This document shows positions 1 to 10,950 of a stretch of DNA of 64,000 nucleotides, one piece after another. The DNA comes from Fomitopsis serialis (Eukaryota > Basidiomycota > Agaricomycetes > Polyporales > Fomitopsidaceae): contig NW_025955080.1 in NCBI RefSeq assembly GCF_022376445.1, positions 1 through 64,000 of the forward strand, given 5' to 3'. The notes under the pieces were generated by a model. It was not told where the DNA came from and ran no database searches. It saw only the letters and a list, made by a program, of their open reading frames with translations. Positions within the stretch are counted from its first letter, which is position 1; each line of letters opens with the position of its first letter. A program made the translations under genes and the position numbers.

Positions 1-64
1 ACGTAGGTTCAGTATTCAGCGCTCGAACGGCGGATTCCCTGATTATTCTATCTATCCCTTCTAG

Positions 65-1447
65 ACTTACTCGCAATGAGTTGAAACTCGACGCGTCACT
101 CTCAGCTCGCGCTGCATACCAAGCAGAGTCGATGCACTGGCGCAAGATATTCCCGCCTACTAAGCGAAAGACAAGGCTCGACGTAAGTCAGGTTTCTATC
201 TGATACTGTGCGCTCCTGCCTCACGCCTACTGCAGTACATGTGGGAGTACATCAGGTCCCGTGGAAGAATATGGTCACTTGGATGCCGAGTCGCGGAGCT
301 GGAGGGCGAAACGGAGCGGCTGAACAAATTCGTCTCTGACCTGCAGCGCCAACTCGCGAGCAGACAACAGAATGTCCATTCTCGTTCTGCGGCCTTGCCG
401 ACTCCTGGACCCTCCACGCCTGCGGCGCAGGCTGTCGATGCCTACCCAACGCCGTGGTCAGAGGCCGACGTGGAAGAGTCGCCACTCTTACTGGTATCAT
501 CGTGCGTTGTACCTTTGACTGACGTATGTCTGTCTGATGAGCTGATTGATTGGGTTCATGGCAGATTGCTGCCAGCGCCTTCCCACGTAGCGCCACTGAC
601 GCCTGAGTCGAATCCACGGCCTTTCATCAAGAGGCGAGCCATCGGTGGCGCACCGGCGACACCATCGCCTCTTGCGCGTCAGGTCCCCATCTACGCACTG
701 GCAGACGCAGACGTGTCGATGGATGAGAGCGATGCTGACAACTCGATGGCAATCGACCAATTGAACGGCCTGGAGGGCGCGGAGGATAGCATGATGCTCG
801 ACGATGCGGCGGACCTCGACGACGAGAAATACGACGAGCTATCAGAGGTAGACGTCGACGAAGAGTTCCAGCCGCTTGATGAGTGCGCTGCGGCATCCTC
901 TTCGAAGCCGCGTTCAGGCAAGGACGTGTTCATGCGCATTACGGATGCGTTCGGAAACTTCGTTGGTGATATCTTCACGTCTGGTCGGGCTAGGTCTGTT
1001 GGACCCTCGTCGACCGTACCAGGCTCTCTCGAGGACATCCTTCCAACGCCGTATCGTGGGACCCCGACTCAGACAAATGTGGCAGCCTGTGGCCCTCCAG
1101 AACCATTCACCAAGGATGCAAGCATCACGGCGACGCCATCATACTGCTCGCGTGCGCTGTCGCCAATCTCAACCGGGCCCGATTCACGAGACGCCGAGAT
1201 CGACGAACTGAAGACGGAAGTCATCCAGCTCAAGGCGGACCTGGAGCTCGCCCGTGGCGCGGTGACGCAGAAAGATGCCTGTATTGAAGAGCTACAGAGA
1301 CAGTTGGATCACAAACAGAGACGGCTGCGGCTCTTGATGAGCCTTCATGTGCAGATGGACCAAGAGGTACGCCTTGGAGAAAGTTGAACGTGCCTTGTGG
1401 GTGCTGACCATTTCCGGCAGTTTGAGAAGGAGAAGGCGGGACAATGA
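65..1447 (+). CDS. Coiled-coil protein, copy 1 (5' end outside window)
   Basis: Function not recognised. An internal exon runs 65-182 (after a tag acceptor at 62-64), a 53-nt intron with gtaagt donor follows (183-235), then a long exon 236-1366, an intron 1367-1420 and a last exon 1421-1447 that ends EKAGQ-stop. The first base pairs look like the 3' part of an earlier intron, so the gene starts upstream of the window. The protein is Ser/Pro/Asp-rich with an acidic stretch in the middle and a heptad-type coiled coil near the C-terminus (roughly nt 1190-1366). It shares with the gene at 8.6-10.6 kb the FPPTK exon end, an ESNPRP/VSNPRP motif, the RDAEIDEL/RDAQIREL coiled coil and the position of the last intron, so the two are paralogues. 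No known domain is evident. Confidence 0.6.
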
Positions 1448-2448
1448 TTATCGATATGTATTAGCATCAACCTATTCATTGTTTCACCGAAAAGGTTTCT
1501 ATGATGATGATTCCTTCTCGGTGCTATACGTCCGAGTCAGCACTGCTCAGCATTATCAAATTGAATGTGAACAGCAATGCATACTTTTCGGTTGTTCAGA
1601 CCAGTCGACTCGGAAAGGATACATCTCGCCTGGTTCACGTCCAGGTGCGCCGTGTACATTACGTGCTTATCTCCTGTTGATAATTTGCTAGGTCCTCTTG
1701 TGTGTGCATCGCGATTCGCATGGACGCGCACAACGGGTCATGATATGCAATGGTGACTACGCATCACACCTGAAACACTCGATGCGACGGTTTAGTTCGT
1801 ACTGGGGCACATGCAGTATGTTTGGAATGCAAAAATATACAAGTTTTGATACTCGATGGAAGATTGAGGCCGACAAGCACGTTCTAGCCAAGTCAACACA
1901 CCGCTCGGCGCGGAGCTCGTGAAGCGTTGAGGCTTGCTTTGGCGTGGTTCGCTACAACTTACGGGGCTATCAGTCCATCTACACCTCGCCCACAAGAGGC
2001 TGTCAGTATGCTCTACATGATGGCAGCTGTTGCCCTGTGATTGTATAGGTGGTTCTCCAAATATCGCAGTGTTAGCTGAACGGCAACATTTAGTCCCAAA
2101 CAGTATGACAAGTTCACCGCATTAATAGCCCCAGGTTCCTTACAGCGTGGATCACGGTCAAACACTCCGTCCACGACCCCGATCTGTACTTACCGGGTCT
2201 TGGTAGGAGAAGAAGAGGCGGCACGGTCTTTCTAGCATCAGCTTCTCCGCCTCGTGCAGGAGCGTGGCATTAGTCGTTAAGGTTCTCGGGATGCCTCGTA
2301 AGTTATCCGGACGTTGTCAATGTCCGATAGCTCCTTCTATCCGGGTTCGTTTCAGAACACCCTGGTATCGGCTTCTCAATGCCCTGCTACATAATACGAC
2401 GGGCCGTCGTGCTGAGGCTTTTCGCACCCACGCCCTTCGTTGCCCTCC
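1448..2448. other. Intergenic, no gene seen
   Basis: No open frame with coding character was found. The last ~100 bases resemble the upstream region of the intact paralogue at 56.4 kb (shared CCCTGCTA...ACATAA and GTCGTGCTGAGG-like blocks), so they are probably the old promoter and 5' UTR of the adjacent pseudogene. Confidence 0.5.
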
Positions 2449-4223
2449 ATGCGTTGGCGACACGCTCTGGCCCTGCCTTTGTATGCATCCGGCGTTCTGC
2501 TGGGGGTTTGCTCTCAAACGCAATTCCCCGTAGGAGCCCATGAACATGACCTGCAACATCTAAGACCCTGGTACGAACGTCCTGGAAAAGATGCGACGGG
2601 CAACCTCGTTTTCCAGTCTTTGGCTTCGTTGCTGCAGTTGGCCCCGAACGCCAAGTATACCAATGGTACGCACGTCACTTCAGATTCTACCTATATCCGT
2701 CTATTGACTACCGAGGACCTATCAAGGCCATACAACTATCCGTGCCAGTATCCCTCCGGGTACCCTCCTCTACCACGGACGCCACATGAAAGAGCCCCCG
2801 ATGAGGGACTGGATTGCATTTGACCCGGAGCATTCTCAACCCTTTACAGGAGGTTGAACGGCACGCTCTTTACCTACAGCACCACGCGCGAACTCAATCT
2901 GCTCTTCTTCGACGGCGGTAGTGGGAACAAGTTCGGTGGAACTGTCGATGCACAAGACGTCCTCTTTTGGGGCGAAGTCAACTATGATCCGCATGACAGC
3001 TACTTGGGAGAAATGGCGCGCTTCCACAGGATGTGCGAATGGGGCCGGCAGTACGGCATTGATGGGATTGCCAGGATGGCGCTTGACTTGTAAGGGTGCC
3101 TCCATTCAAGCCCGCGTATGTGTTAACGCTGGGAACACAGCGAACTCATGTACTGCAACATCTCGGATGGGCTGGAGTTGGTCTCTGCCCAATCTTTGGT
3201 CGCTAACGATGGGATCAAGATGGTGGTTGATATTCCTGACAACATCACGGCCTCAGATGCTCCTGCGCGTATGGTTCCTCCACCCCCGTCCTCACTTCCG
3301 GTTCATCAAGAGCCCATGATACCGCCTGAAGACTGGAAAGGCAGTCTGCCTACCACTTTTGCCGAAGTGAGCCAAGCGGGCTCCTGGCACAACTCGGGAG
3401 AGGTGCGCATCCGAGTCGACCCATCGACTATGGTTTCGTTCTACGACCCGGCCCTCATATCCCTCGTCGAAGCGCGCCGCTTGTCTAGGCGCACTGAATA
3501 CCGGCTAACAGGTATATCGAAGGAGGATGTGCGCGTGTGCAGGCGGACGTCGCGGAGATCCTGACCCGCGACCCAACCGCGAAGAGTGGTGTGGATTGGC
3601 AAGGCCTCGCGCGTGTCATCCAGGATCGATTCTCCAATCGGCTGCCGTATGTACGCCACCTCCTTTATCGACCCTACAGCAATGCATCCGAGCGTGCAGT
3701 GGACGTACGCAGACAACTCCTTGTGTCGCTTCTCCCTTACATGCATCGCGAGCATGTCGGCATGCCGGAGTGGTATGCGCAGATGGCCGAGGGATGCGCG
3801 ACGCGTCACACAACGCGTTTGCCAGTGTCGAAGTTCACCAAGCAGGAATACGTCCTATTTGATGCGACGAAGGAGGTACTGCACGAGATCTGCCGTGTAT
3901 ACACGGAAGCTTGGAGGGGGGCGTTCGATGTCGAAGAGCAAAATGCGGAGATCACAGCCGCCTCCTCGCGAAGTGGAGAGAGGAGTTTGACGCGCTGATT
4001 CAATGGCTAGACTGGCCCGTGTGGATGAGGTGCGATCCTCCTTGCGGCGTGCATGTAGGTGATTTTTTTTGTTCAGTCATATTCGCTTCTGAACGATGTG
4101 CTGCAGGAGTTTTGTTTCTGGGCGCAAGGCGCAATCTGGGACATAAATCCTGACCATCAAGCTCACTGTCTGCCTTTGAACAGAGACACGCTGTATCGTA
4201 GTGATGGCCTCAGATATGTATGA
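2449..4223 (+). pseudogene. Frameshifted copy of secreted LYHG-motif protein
   Basis: This is a diverged copy of the intact minus-strand gene at 54632-56387. Same start (MRW...LALPLYAS signal peptide), same three intron positions (splice sites still intact: AATG|gtacgc, GACTT|gtaagg, CAT|gtaggt) and same C-terminal exon (EFCFW...LPLNRDTL). Three single-base losses relative to the intact copy break the frame: near 2854 (GGAGGTTGAAC for GGAGGCTTGAAC), near 3530 (GATGTGCGCG for GATGTCGCGCG) and near 3957 (in the stretch matching VVSRLL). The last exon also runs 7 codons longer than in the intact copy before its stop. I read it as a pseudogene; sequencing error cannot be excluded, but splice sites are preserved and the intact copy has no indel, so decay looks recent. 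Confidence 0.8.
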
Positions 4224-4315
4224 ACGTAGACTCTAGGTGCCTTGGAGTATTTAGTCACTGGTCATTCGGTTCAAGCTGGACCGCAGATGTAGTGATCGCG
4301 TACTGACGCGGAACC

Positions 4316-5030
4316 GGTAATGCAAACGGGCACAGTAATGCAAACAGCCGCATTTCTCCCCTCATACCGAGCCGTTTACTGGGCCAAAAAATCGTATATG
4401 ACTGCTACATACTACCTTAATATCATATATGAAGCAGAAGTAGCTGGGTGTATTGTACGCCGCGGGAGAAAATCAAAGGTCTGTTTTCGGGTGGCTGAAT
4501 ACAGGTGTAACGAGAAGTTACTGCACCGGGTACTACAATCCTTCCTTCGGAACACAAATTTGAGACTTCAGGCACATAAAATACCTTCCAGATATGCTTC
4601 CTAAAATTTTCTGAGGTGTGTGTACGAGTGGAAGATACTCGTTTGCACTGCACATTGCACTGGAGTTGGGAAGTGCAATGTGACCGGCGGCGTCTCCCCA
4701 TGCCGAAACAATCTCCGCTTGGGAAGCAGTGCGGGTGGCTCCTCCCTCACATGTGGTTCAGCATCTGCAGTAGACGCGCATTCGGCATAACGGCAAGCAG
4801 GCGGACTCCTAATCTCGGGTGGGCGCCAAATGCTGCACCGGTAATGCAAACGCGTTTGCATTACTGTCCCGACTGCTCAAACAGAATGATCATGTCAATC
4901 TTTTGTTATAGAATCATATTTATACATCTTGAGAGCACACATGAATATTTATGGACGTTCCGCGGTAGGGGAAAGTGCTTTCGGCAGTTCTGCAAACGAG
5001 AGACCCATTTGCCCGCCAAAGCATCGAGGT
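4316..5030 (+). repeat. TAATGCAAAC-palindrome repeat, copy A
   Basis: Starts with two direct GTAATGCAAAC blocks (about 4318-4346). A perfect palindrome with arms TAATGCAAAC around a central CG lies at 4841-4862. Downstream of the palindrome the order of short matches (ACTGTCC, TTATACATCTTGAG, CACAC, TGAATATTT, then GCCCGCCAAA) repeats that of copy B at 7462-7660. No protein-coding capacity was seen. Such palindromic ends suggest a non-autonomous element, but neither family nor target duplication could be fixed. Confidence 0.55.
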
Positions 5031-5387
5031 TCCGCGTCAGTAGTACCCGTGCGCAATGCTGAGACCATCACGTGGCCGCGTTTCGTATGCGCGTTCCGTC
5101 CTTGGTGATCGAGATCGCCGACCTCATCCAAATTGCATCTTGCCACCAACTTGATTTGTGTGCGCACAGAACGTCTGCATCTGCCCATTGGCATTATAGA
5201 GCTCAAGAAGTGCCCCCCCTGTGAGCTCTGCTACTGGCGCGGTAACGGCATTCAAGTTGTGGCCTTCAGTTGCCGGTCAAGATACCTTGTTTGCATTGGT
5301 GTGGACGCGGGTCGGACAACGTTGTCAGGTGGGTATCATATGCCCTGCTCCGCTGCATAACGGAACGTTCGCTGTCCGAAGCATCCT

Positions 5388-5447
5388 GTCGATCAGTCAC
5401 TCCCAGTGAAAACGCCGAAGTTTCAGAGCGATCCCTGTAGATTGTCC
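5388..5447 (+). repeat. Left terminal inverted repeat
   Basis: Matches 8296-8355 on the opposite strand with about eight mismatches and no gaps in the core 53 bases. Confidence 0.7.
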
Positions 5448-5735
5448 GGTGTCAAACCGCTGGTGTTCGACCAGAATCGACATCAAAAGTAAAATGAGAC
5501 AAACATCGAACGATGTCGACTTCCATAGATCGTGGTCGACCTCGGTCCCATGATTCTGAGTCGTTCGCTCCCGACAGACAGAAGGCGCCTCTTATCGACG
5601 TAGCTATCGTAGCCAACGATTCTGGTAGATTGTCATAGAACTCATTCAAGGCCATGCTCCTCGAGCAGTAAATAATCCCTTTGAATGGTGTATATTCAGC
5701 AATTCGTAGCAGTGTAACAATCTACATCACAGTAC

Positions 5736-5753
5736 ACTAGTACTAGTACTAGT
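5736..5753. repeat. Three ACTAGT tandem units
   Basis: ACTAGT occurs three times head to tail inside the inverted-repeat element. Each unit is itself a palindrome. No function is assigned. Confidence 0.8.
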
Positions 5754-6054
5754 AGCATCAAGCCGCGAGCATCGAGTAGCATTGAGCAACGAGAACCTGC
5801 ACCCCATTAGTCAATGTACTAGTTCGTGGCTCACTGTAGAATATGTGTCTTCGTAGACCATTCTATCGCGAGTCTGAGTCACCGAGCCTTTGCCTTGCCC
5901 TTTGCATTGGTGCACTGTTGGCAACATGCCGTGTTAAACTCAACTAGCATCGTCAATGAGAGACCTTGTATACATACCTTCAGCTTAGTCACGCAGTTTT
6001 TGCTCTTAGAGCCTACCAAGTCCGAGATGAGCAGCACATCTTATAACACAGGGT

Positions 6055-6950
6055 CCACACGCACCCGCTTGCGCACCCACCCCACATGTCCACTCACACA
6101 CACGCTCGCCCACCTGCTAGCTGGCCGGCTGGTCCGCCCGTCTGCCTACCCATTCGTCCGTCTGCCATCCCGCTTTGTTCCTCTTCCCTGCTCGCCCACT
6201 CCGAGTCGTGTACGTTTTCCCGCCTGCGTGTGCGCTTGGTGACCTTATCTGCGCATGACGTCCGAATCGCCTGGATGTGGGTGCTCGCCCGCTCTACCGC
6301 CCGCCTGTTCGCCCGCCTGTGTGCGCCTTCGTCGGCCGTGGCTGCACGCTGGGCATTTGCCCAGCGTGCTCGTAGTTGCCACTGCGCAGCGATGAGCTAG
6401 CTTGCTCGTCCGCTCACCTATCCGCCCACGCGTCTGCTTGCTCGCGTCCCGCTCGTCTGCTCGTCCACGGTAGTCCACCTATTCTGAATACTGACTCACC
6501 TACTCTTGTCTGCGCTCATGCGCGCAGCACCTGTTCCTCGGCCGTGTCTGCGTGCTGGGCATTCGCCCATCACGCTCGTGGTTGGGGTGCGCGTGGTGTT
6601 GGTCCATGCCAGTGCTCGCCCGCTTCTGCTACCGCTCGTCCAGTCGCCCGCTTGTCTGCCCGCCCATTCGCACGCCCGCCCCCGCCCCGCTGGCCTGCCC
6701 GTCCGTCCGCTCACCTGCTTGACCGCTTGTCCGTCCGCCCACCGCCCGCTCATCGGCCGTGCCTCCACTCATCGGCCGTGCGCTGCACGTTGCGGCGTCC
6801 TGTTACTGTGAATAGCGAGCTGGCTCTCGTGTGCGCACGCTCACCCTCACTTGTCCCTACTTGTCCTCGCCAGCCGCCCGCCCTCCCCCGCAGTCCGCTC
6901 GTCGTCCACGCCCGCTGTCCGTTCGTCGCTGCGCCCCAGGCCCGCAGTGT
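6055..6950 (+). repeat. Pyrimidine-rich degenerate array (CCGTCCGCC type)
   Basis: Nearly 900 bases are made of variants of CCGCCCGTCTGCC, CTCGCCCGC and CCGTCCGCTCACC on one strand. Larger units recur: a block around GGCCGTGGCTGCACGCTGGG at 6338 returns near 6540 and in shortened form near 6765, about 200 bases apart. Open frames across it are low-complexity Pro/Arg/Ala strings in several frames and are not taken as genes. Confidence 0.75.
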
Positions 6951-7461
6951 CTTCATCAAATGCGTTGCGCGAGGCCTTTACCGTGCGTGTCCATCTTCTG
7001 CGTATGCGTTGTGTTGCTGCGTCTGTGGCCGTGTGCAAGTCACCCTGGTGGAGAGAGACGGGGGCATCCCTTTCATCGGCATCTTCAAGGTCTTCGCCAC
7101 GGGTGTGCTTTGCACGCGGAAATCAAGCGGGAGCCCTTAGTGTAGGGCCCGGAGGTGGGATGTGCCCTGCTCGAATGTCAGAATCACGCTGTGAAATGTG
7201 CCGGTACTGTACCAAGTCGCTCGTGTTTGCCAGCAGTCGTTCTTCTATTCGCGCACCCACACAGGAAGTGCTCTTCTTGACTTGTATTAGTAAGGTGCAA
7301 CGCGGGAGCTGCTGCAGATAGTGCTGAAGTCGACATGGGAGGCGAAGAAGACGAGGAGGATAGTACAAGACGGTAGACGACACGGAGACGCACGTCGCGC
7401 TCGCAAGAACTCCGTCAAAGTCTTAGATCACGTGCTACGGTGGATGTGCCGATGCAGTGTG

Positions 7462-7842
7462 GCTGGTAATGCAAACGTGTTTGCATTACTGTCCTACACC
7501 CGCAACTTGAAGCTACCTCGACTTTTAGCCTGATAGACTCAGTTTTATACATCTTGAGCACACCCTTGAATATTTCAAGGTCAACCGGAGGGCGGGGACA
7601 TGCTGTTTGCATGCCTGAAAACGAGCGACTGGTTTCGCCCGCCAAAATTGGCGCGGCGAAATAGGCGCCGAAAACGCACCTTACGATTTTTCCAGGGCTG
7701 CAGAAAGCAGGTAGCTCCTCTTGCGTCTGTGAGAATAGTAAGGTGACATGTAGCAACATCATGCGATTTTTCTTGGGTGAAATGATCCTACGTGCAATAA
7801 GGAAAACGGTCGTTTGCATACTGTACCAAATTGCATTACCAT
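7462..7842 (+). repeat. TAATGCAAAC-palindrome repeat, copy B
   Basis: Opens with the palindrome (arms about 7466-7487, central GT step changed to TG relative to copy A) and continues with the same ordered short matches as copy A. It closes near 7812-7841 with a reverse-complement version of the GGTAATGCAA...GCAAAC block that opens copy A, so the unit has inverted ends. It lies wholly inside the larger element 5388-8355. Confidence 0.55.
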
Positions 7843-8295
7843 TGGGTCAGCCACAGTATAGCTACTATCATTATGTGTTGTCCATTCCTCGCGCCCTTTA
7901 TCTCTGATATAGGTTTCTACATATATATCATACCTACTAAAATCAGTATATGATGTGCTCATGAGGGAAGATTGAGGCATACAAGGAGGATAATTGACTT
8001 TCGTTCGGGGGAGTAAGTACATGCTTATGTAACTTACTGCCATATACGGAATAGCCAGATGAGGCTGCGGTGCGCGGTAGGTTCGATCTACAAGTGCGTG
8101 TGAGTGCACGGGCAGCACAACCACAACGAAGTGTGATATTTGGAGACAAACGATAGCAAACGATAGCAAGGGAATGTGCATCGAACACTTCCAGCCGGAA
8201 CACGCACAGAGCAGTCGTCCACCAGTGTGGGAATCGATCCCGCGTCTAAAGTGCGCGCGCGTCGACAGCAATCGACAGCATTAGTGAGGTAAGCG

Positions 8296-8355
8296 ACACA
8301 ATCTACACGGACCGCTCTCAAAATTCGGCGTTTTCACTGGGAGTCACTGGTCAAC
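8296..8355 (-). repeat. Right terminal inverted repeat
   Basis: Reverse complement of 5388-5447 (see that entry). It starts the mirror of the CAGTGACTCCCAGTG core. Confidence 0.7.
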
Positions 8356-8642
8356 TGGTCCTATTGTCGACTGCCAGTGCCTACGCTAACGCCGGATGCT
8401 GGTGCCGTAAACAGGATGTGTTGTGCAAACTGGACGCTCCCGCACTCTTTGTTTTCGCCTTTGAACGTTGAACAGCGCGGAGTCTACCCTTCTAGGCCCA
8501 ACACGTGTTGCACGATCTGCATTGGTACGCTCGTTTGGGCATGCATTCTTCGAGGACCTCACTGGCACTGTTCCTCGAACGAGTCAAACCCGCCCTCATT
8601 GTCTGTAGTGACGGCCTGACAGGCAGTTCTAGTACAAATACC

Positions 8643-10635
8643 ATGGACACCAACCTCGCACCACCAACACCTCCAAGGCTCAGGTCTCTAGAGCCTGCCA
8701 CTCGTTCTCCGAAGACTACCGAGCCTCGCCGGCGAGGCTACCGCACTTGACGTGCTCTTCGTTACCATTCCATATATCCTAACCAGAAGCAGTATCATGG
8801 CACGCACCGGACGAACAAGAGAATCAGGCGTGTCAGTTACCGCGACCGTAAGTCTTTGGAGCCGACATATCCGAGTAACAGCTGAAGAAATCCTTTGCGT
8901 ACCAGGTATTTTGAATACCGCAGTCGGCCTCAAGGAGGTGGAAGCGGACGGGATCAGCAAGGCAAGGTTCATCAAGAAAGGTGACCTATCTGCATGTACC
9001 AAGTCGTCGCGCCGGATGACACAACGTCTACTTGCAGTGAAAGAGAATGCCCGCCGGGCGGGCGAAAGGTTCGCTGACCACAAACGGGCGACCACTTCCC
9101 TGCACACGGAGCTCGAAGCACTGGTTGAGTGTATTTCCTCATAGATGCTCACGAGCGATTGCACGACTAACGATCTCCTGACGATCGCGTCGCTGTTCAA
9201 TCGGCAGATCTCCGACGACATCTTCGGGTGGGATGGCGACGACGACGAGGTCTTCATACCTCAAGACACTGCCGAAAAGTCAGTCCATCCATGCCCCAAG
9301 TGGCAGCGTGCAGTGCTAACCGCGACTACCCAGGTTCGACCAAGTCCCTCCCGCCATCCCAAGGCCGAGGCGACGCACTACCCGCACCACGCGCAGCTGC
9401 GCGAGCTCTTCCCGCCCACCAAGGCGAAGACCAAACATCAGGTACCTCCACAGCACCCACGCCATCCGCGCGATACGCTGACTCGACGGCCACACAGCGC
9501 ATGGTCGAGCACAACACTTTCAAGTCGCGGGCGCGGAAGAGGGAGGCAGAGCACCGCGCAGTGATCGAGGGGCTCTTGGCAGGATCCCTGGGCCCCGAAG
9601 GGCGCGATCCGCGTTCCCCGGTCCTTCCAGGGTGCTTCCCTCCGCGTCCACGCATTTCCGCTCCGGCCGCACTCGCCTCCGCCGCACGCAGTCGACCCCG
9701 GCTGCGCTCCAGTTCGAGGACGGCCCACAGCAGGAGGCTCCGGCGAGCGTGCGGGCACCCGTGTACGTCGACATCCGTGCGGTGGCTTTGCCCCTGCTGA
9801 CGTCCAGATGTAGCCTTAACCCGGGCTTCGTGCCCCCGACGCCCGTCTCCAACCCGCGCCCGGTCCGCAGGATGGACGCCGTCCGCGAGGAGTCGCCCTC
9901 GCCCACGGTGTCCCGCCAGGGTTCGACGCGCTTCAACGCGCGCGGCCTCTCCATGCAAGACGACGAGGATGACCAGGACCAGGACAAGATGGACGTGGAC
10001 GAAGACACCCCCGAGGACACCCCAGCAGGGGCGTCCCTATTCGACAAGGGCAAGGGCGTCCTACGGCGGCTCGCGAGCGCGATGGGCGCAGGGGTCCCCT
10101 CGCCCATCCAGTTGTTCGGTGGGTACGCGTCGCCCGAGCGGTCTACACCCAGTTCGGACGGGTTGGTGCCCGCGACCACGCCGGCGAAGGCCTCTGCGCC
10201 CGAGCAAGTACCGACGCCCTCGGGCTCGGGCTCTGTCCCTCCGATGTTCACCAGCGACAGTCCTGCGGCGAGCCCGCGTGCCTGCTGGTCCCCTCCGTCG
10301 ACGCCTACCCGGCCGAGAGTCCGGATCCACGACTCGGACTCGGACGTGAGGGACGCGCAGATCCGTGAGCTCCGGGACAGGGTTGCGCAGCTCCAGGCGC
10401 GCCTGCAGGCGGCGCAGCGTGGCGCGGCTGAGAAGGACGAGTATATCGCGAGGCTGGAGAGGGAGATCGCGGAGAAGCAGGCGGCGCTGGAGGGTCTGGT
10501 GCGGGGGATCATACCTGCGGTGCGTCTTTTCGTTCGCTGCGCGATGGTTCTGAGGACTGATGAGTGCGTTTGTAGTTCGCGGAGGCGGCGAAGCATGTTT
10601 CGGGTGCTAGTGAGGGCTTTGGCGTGTTCTCTTGA
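8643..10635 (+). CDS. Coiled-coil protein, copy 2
   Basis: Function not recognised. The likely start is the ATG at 8643 (MDTNLAPPTPPR), with an intron joining to the MARTGRTRES exon near 8787; the first few exons and the junction between 9560 and 9632 are uncertain. Clearer parts: exon 9145-9441 ending FPPTKAKTKHQ, intron 9442-9497, a long exon up to 10519, intron 10520-10575 and last exon 10576-10635. The middle is rich in Ser, Pro and Asp (acidic DDEDDQDQDKMDVDED stretch) and a strong heptad coiled coil covers about nt 10350-10505. It matches copy 1 in motif order and in the final intron position. The GC content of the long exon is clearly higher than in copy 1. Possible roles range from structural to regulatory; no domain supports one. 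Confidence 0.55.
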
Positions 10636-10950
10636 AGTCGTGATGTGCTTTGTCTCATGCTTAGACCTGTTCGTCACTGTATCATTGGTCTTCATCAGTC
10701 TCGTGCGAGTCTTGTATCGTCTGCCCCTGCCTACCGCATGTCCTATAGCACTCTCCTTGTACTCATCAGCTCTCACGCTCACTCTGACTATTCGTGGGGC
10801 TTTTGTCCTCCCGCATACGAGACTGTTGTTCATGCCGTACCCACCTGCAACTCACTCTCAATGACGGCAGGATAGCCCGAGAAGAACCCATGTTGAAACA
10901 CCCTACACACAGCAAACACCTCCAGTATCTCTACCCCTCCCGTGCCCCAC
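10636..10950. other. Intergenic, convergent 3' ends
   Basis: Lies between the 3' ends of the plus-strand coiled-coil gene and the minus-strand secreted protein. AT content is higher than in the genes; nothing else was seen. Confidence 0.5.

Larger units (their letters stand above)
5388..8355. mobile_element. About 3 kb element bounded by ~60-bp inverted repeats
   Basis: The segment 5388-5447 reappears reverse-complemented at 8296-8355 with about 85 percent identity by eye; the core is CAGTGACTCCCAGTG plus AAAACGCCGAA. Between the arms lie no recognisable transposase, a pyrimidine-rich low-complexity array (6055-6950) and a complete copy of the TAATGCAAAC repeat (7462-7842). The layout fits a non-autonomous inverted-repeat transposon or fold-back element that later received a second insertion. 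No convincing target-site duplication was found (flanks GTCGAT and GTCAAC). Confidence 0.6.

Noticed and set aside
6086..7145. Several Pro/Arg/Ala-rich open frames of 100-250 codons
   Set aside because: They lie in all frames of the pyrimidine-rich array and have no conserved content or splice pattern.
8217..8290. tRNA-like stretch on the minus strand (GGGATCGATTCCC T-arm-like)
   Set aside because: The T-loop is ATCGATT instead of TTCGANT, the stem has a mismatch, and no acceptor stem or D-arm pairs at the right distance. It is at most a remnant.
9520..10833. 437-codon open frame antisense to coiled-coil copy 2
   Set aside because: The plus strand shows homology to copy 1 with matching introns; the minus frame is a composition effect.
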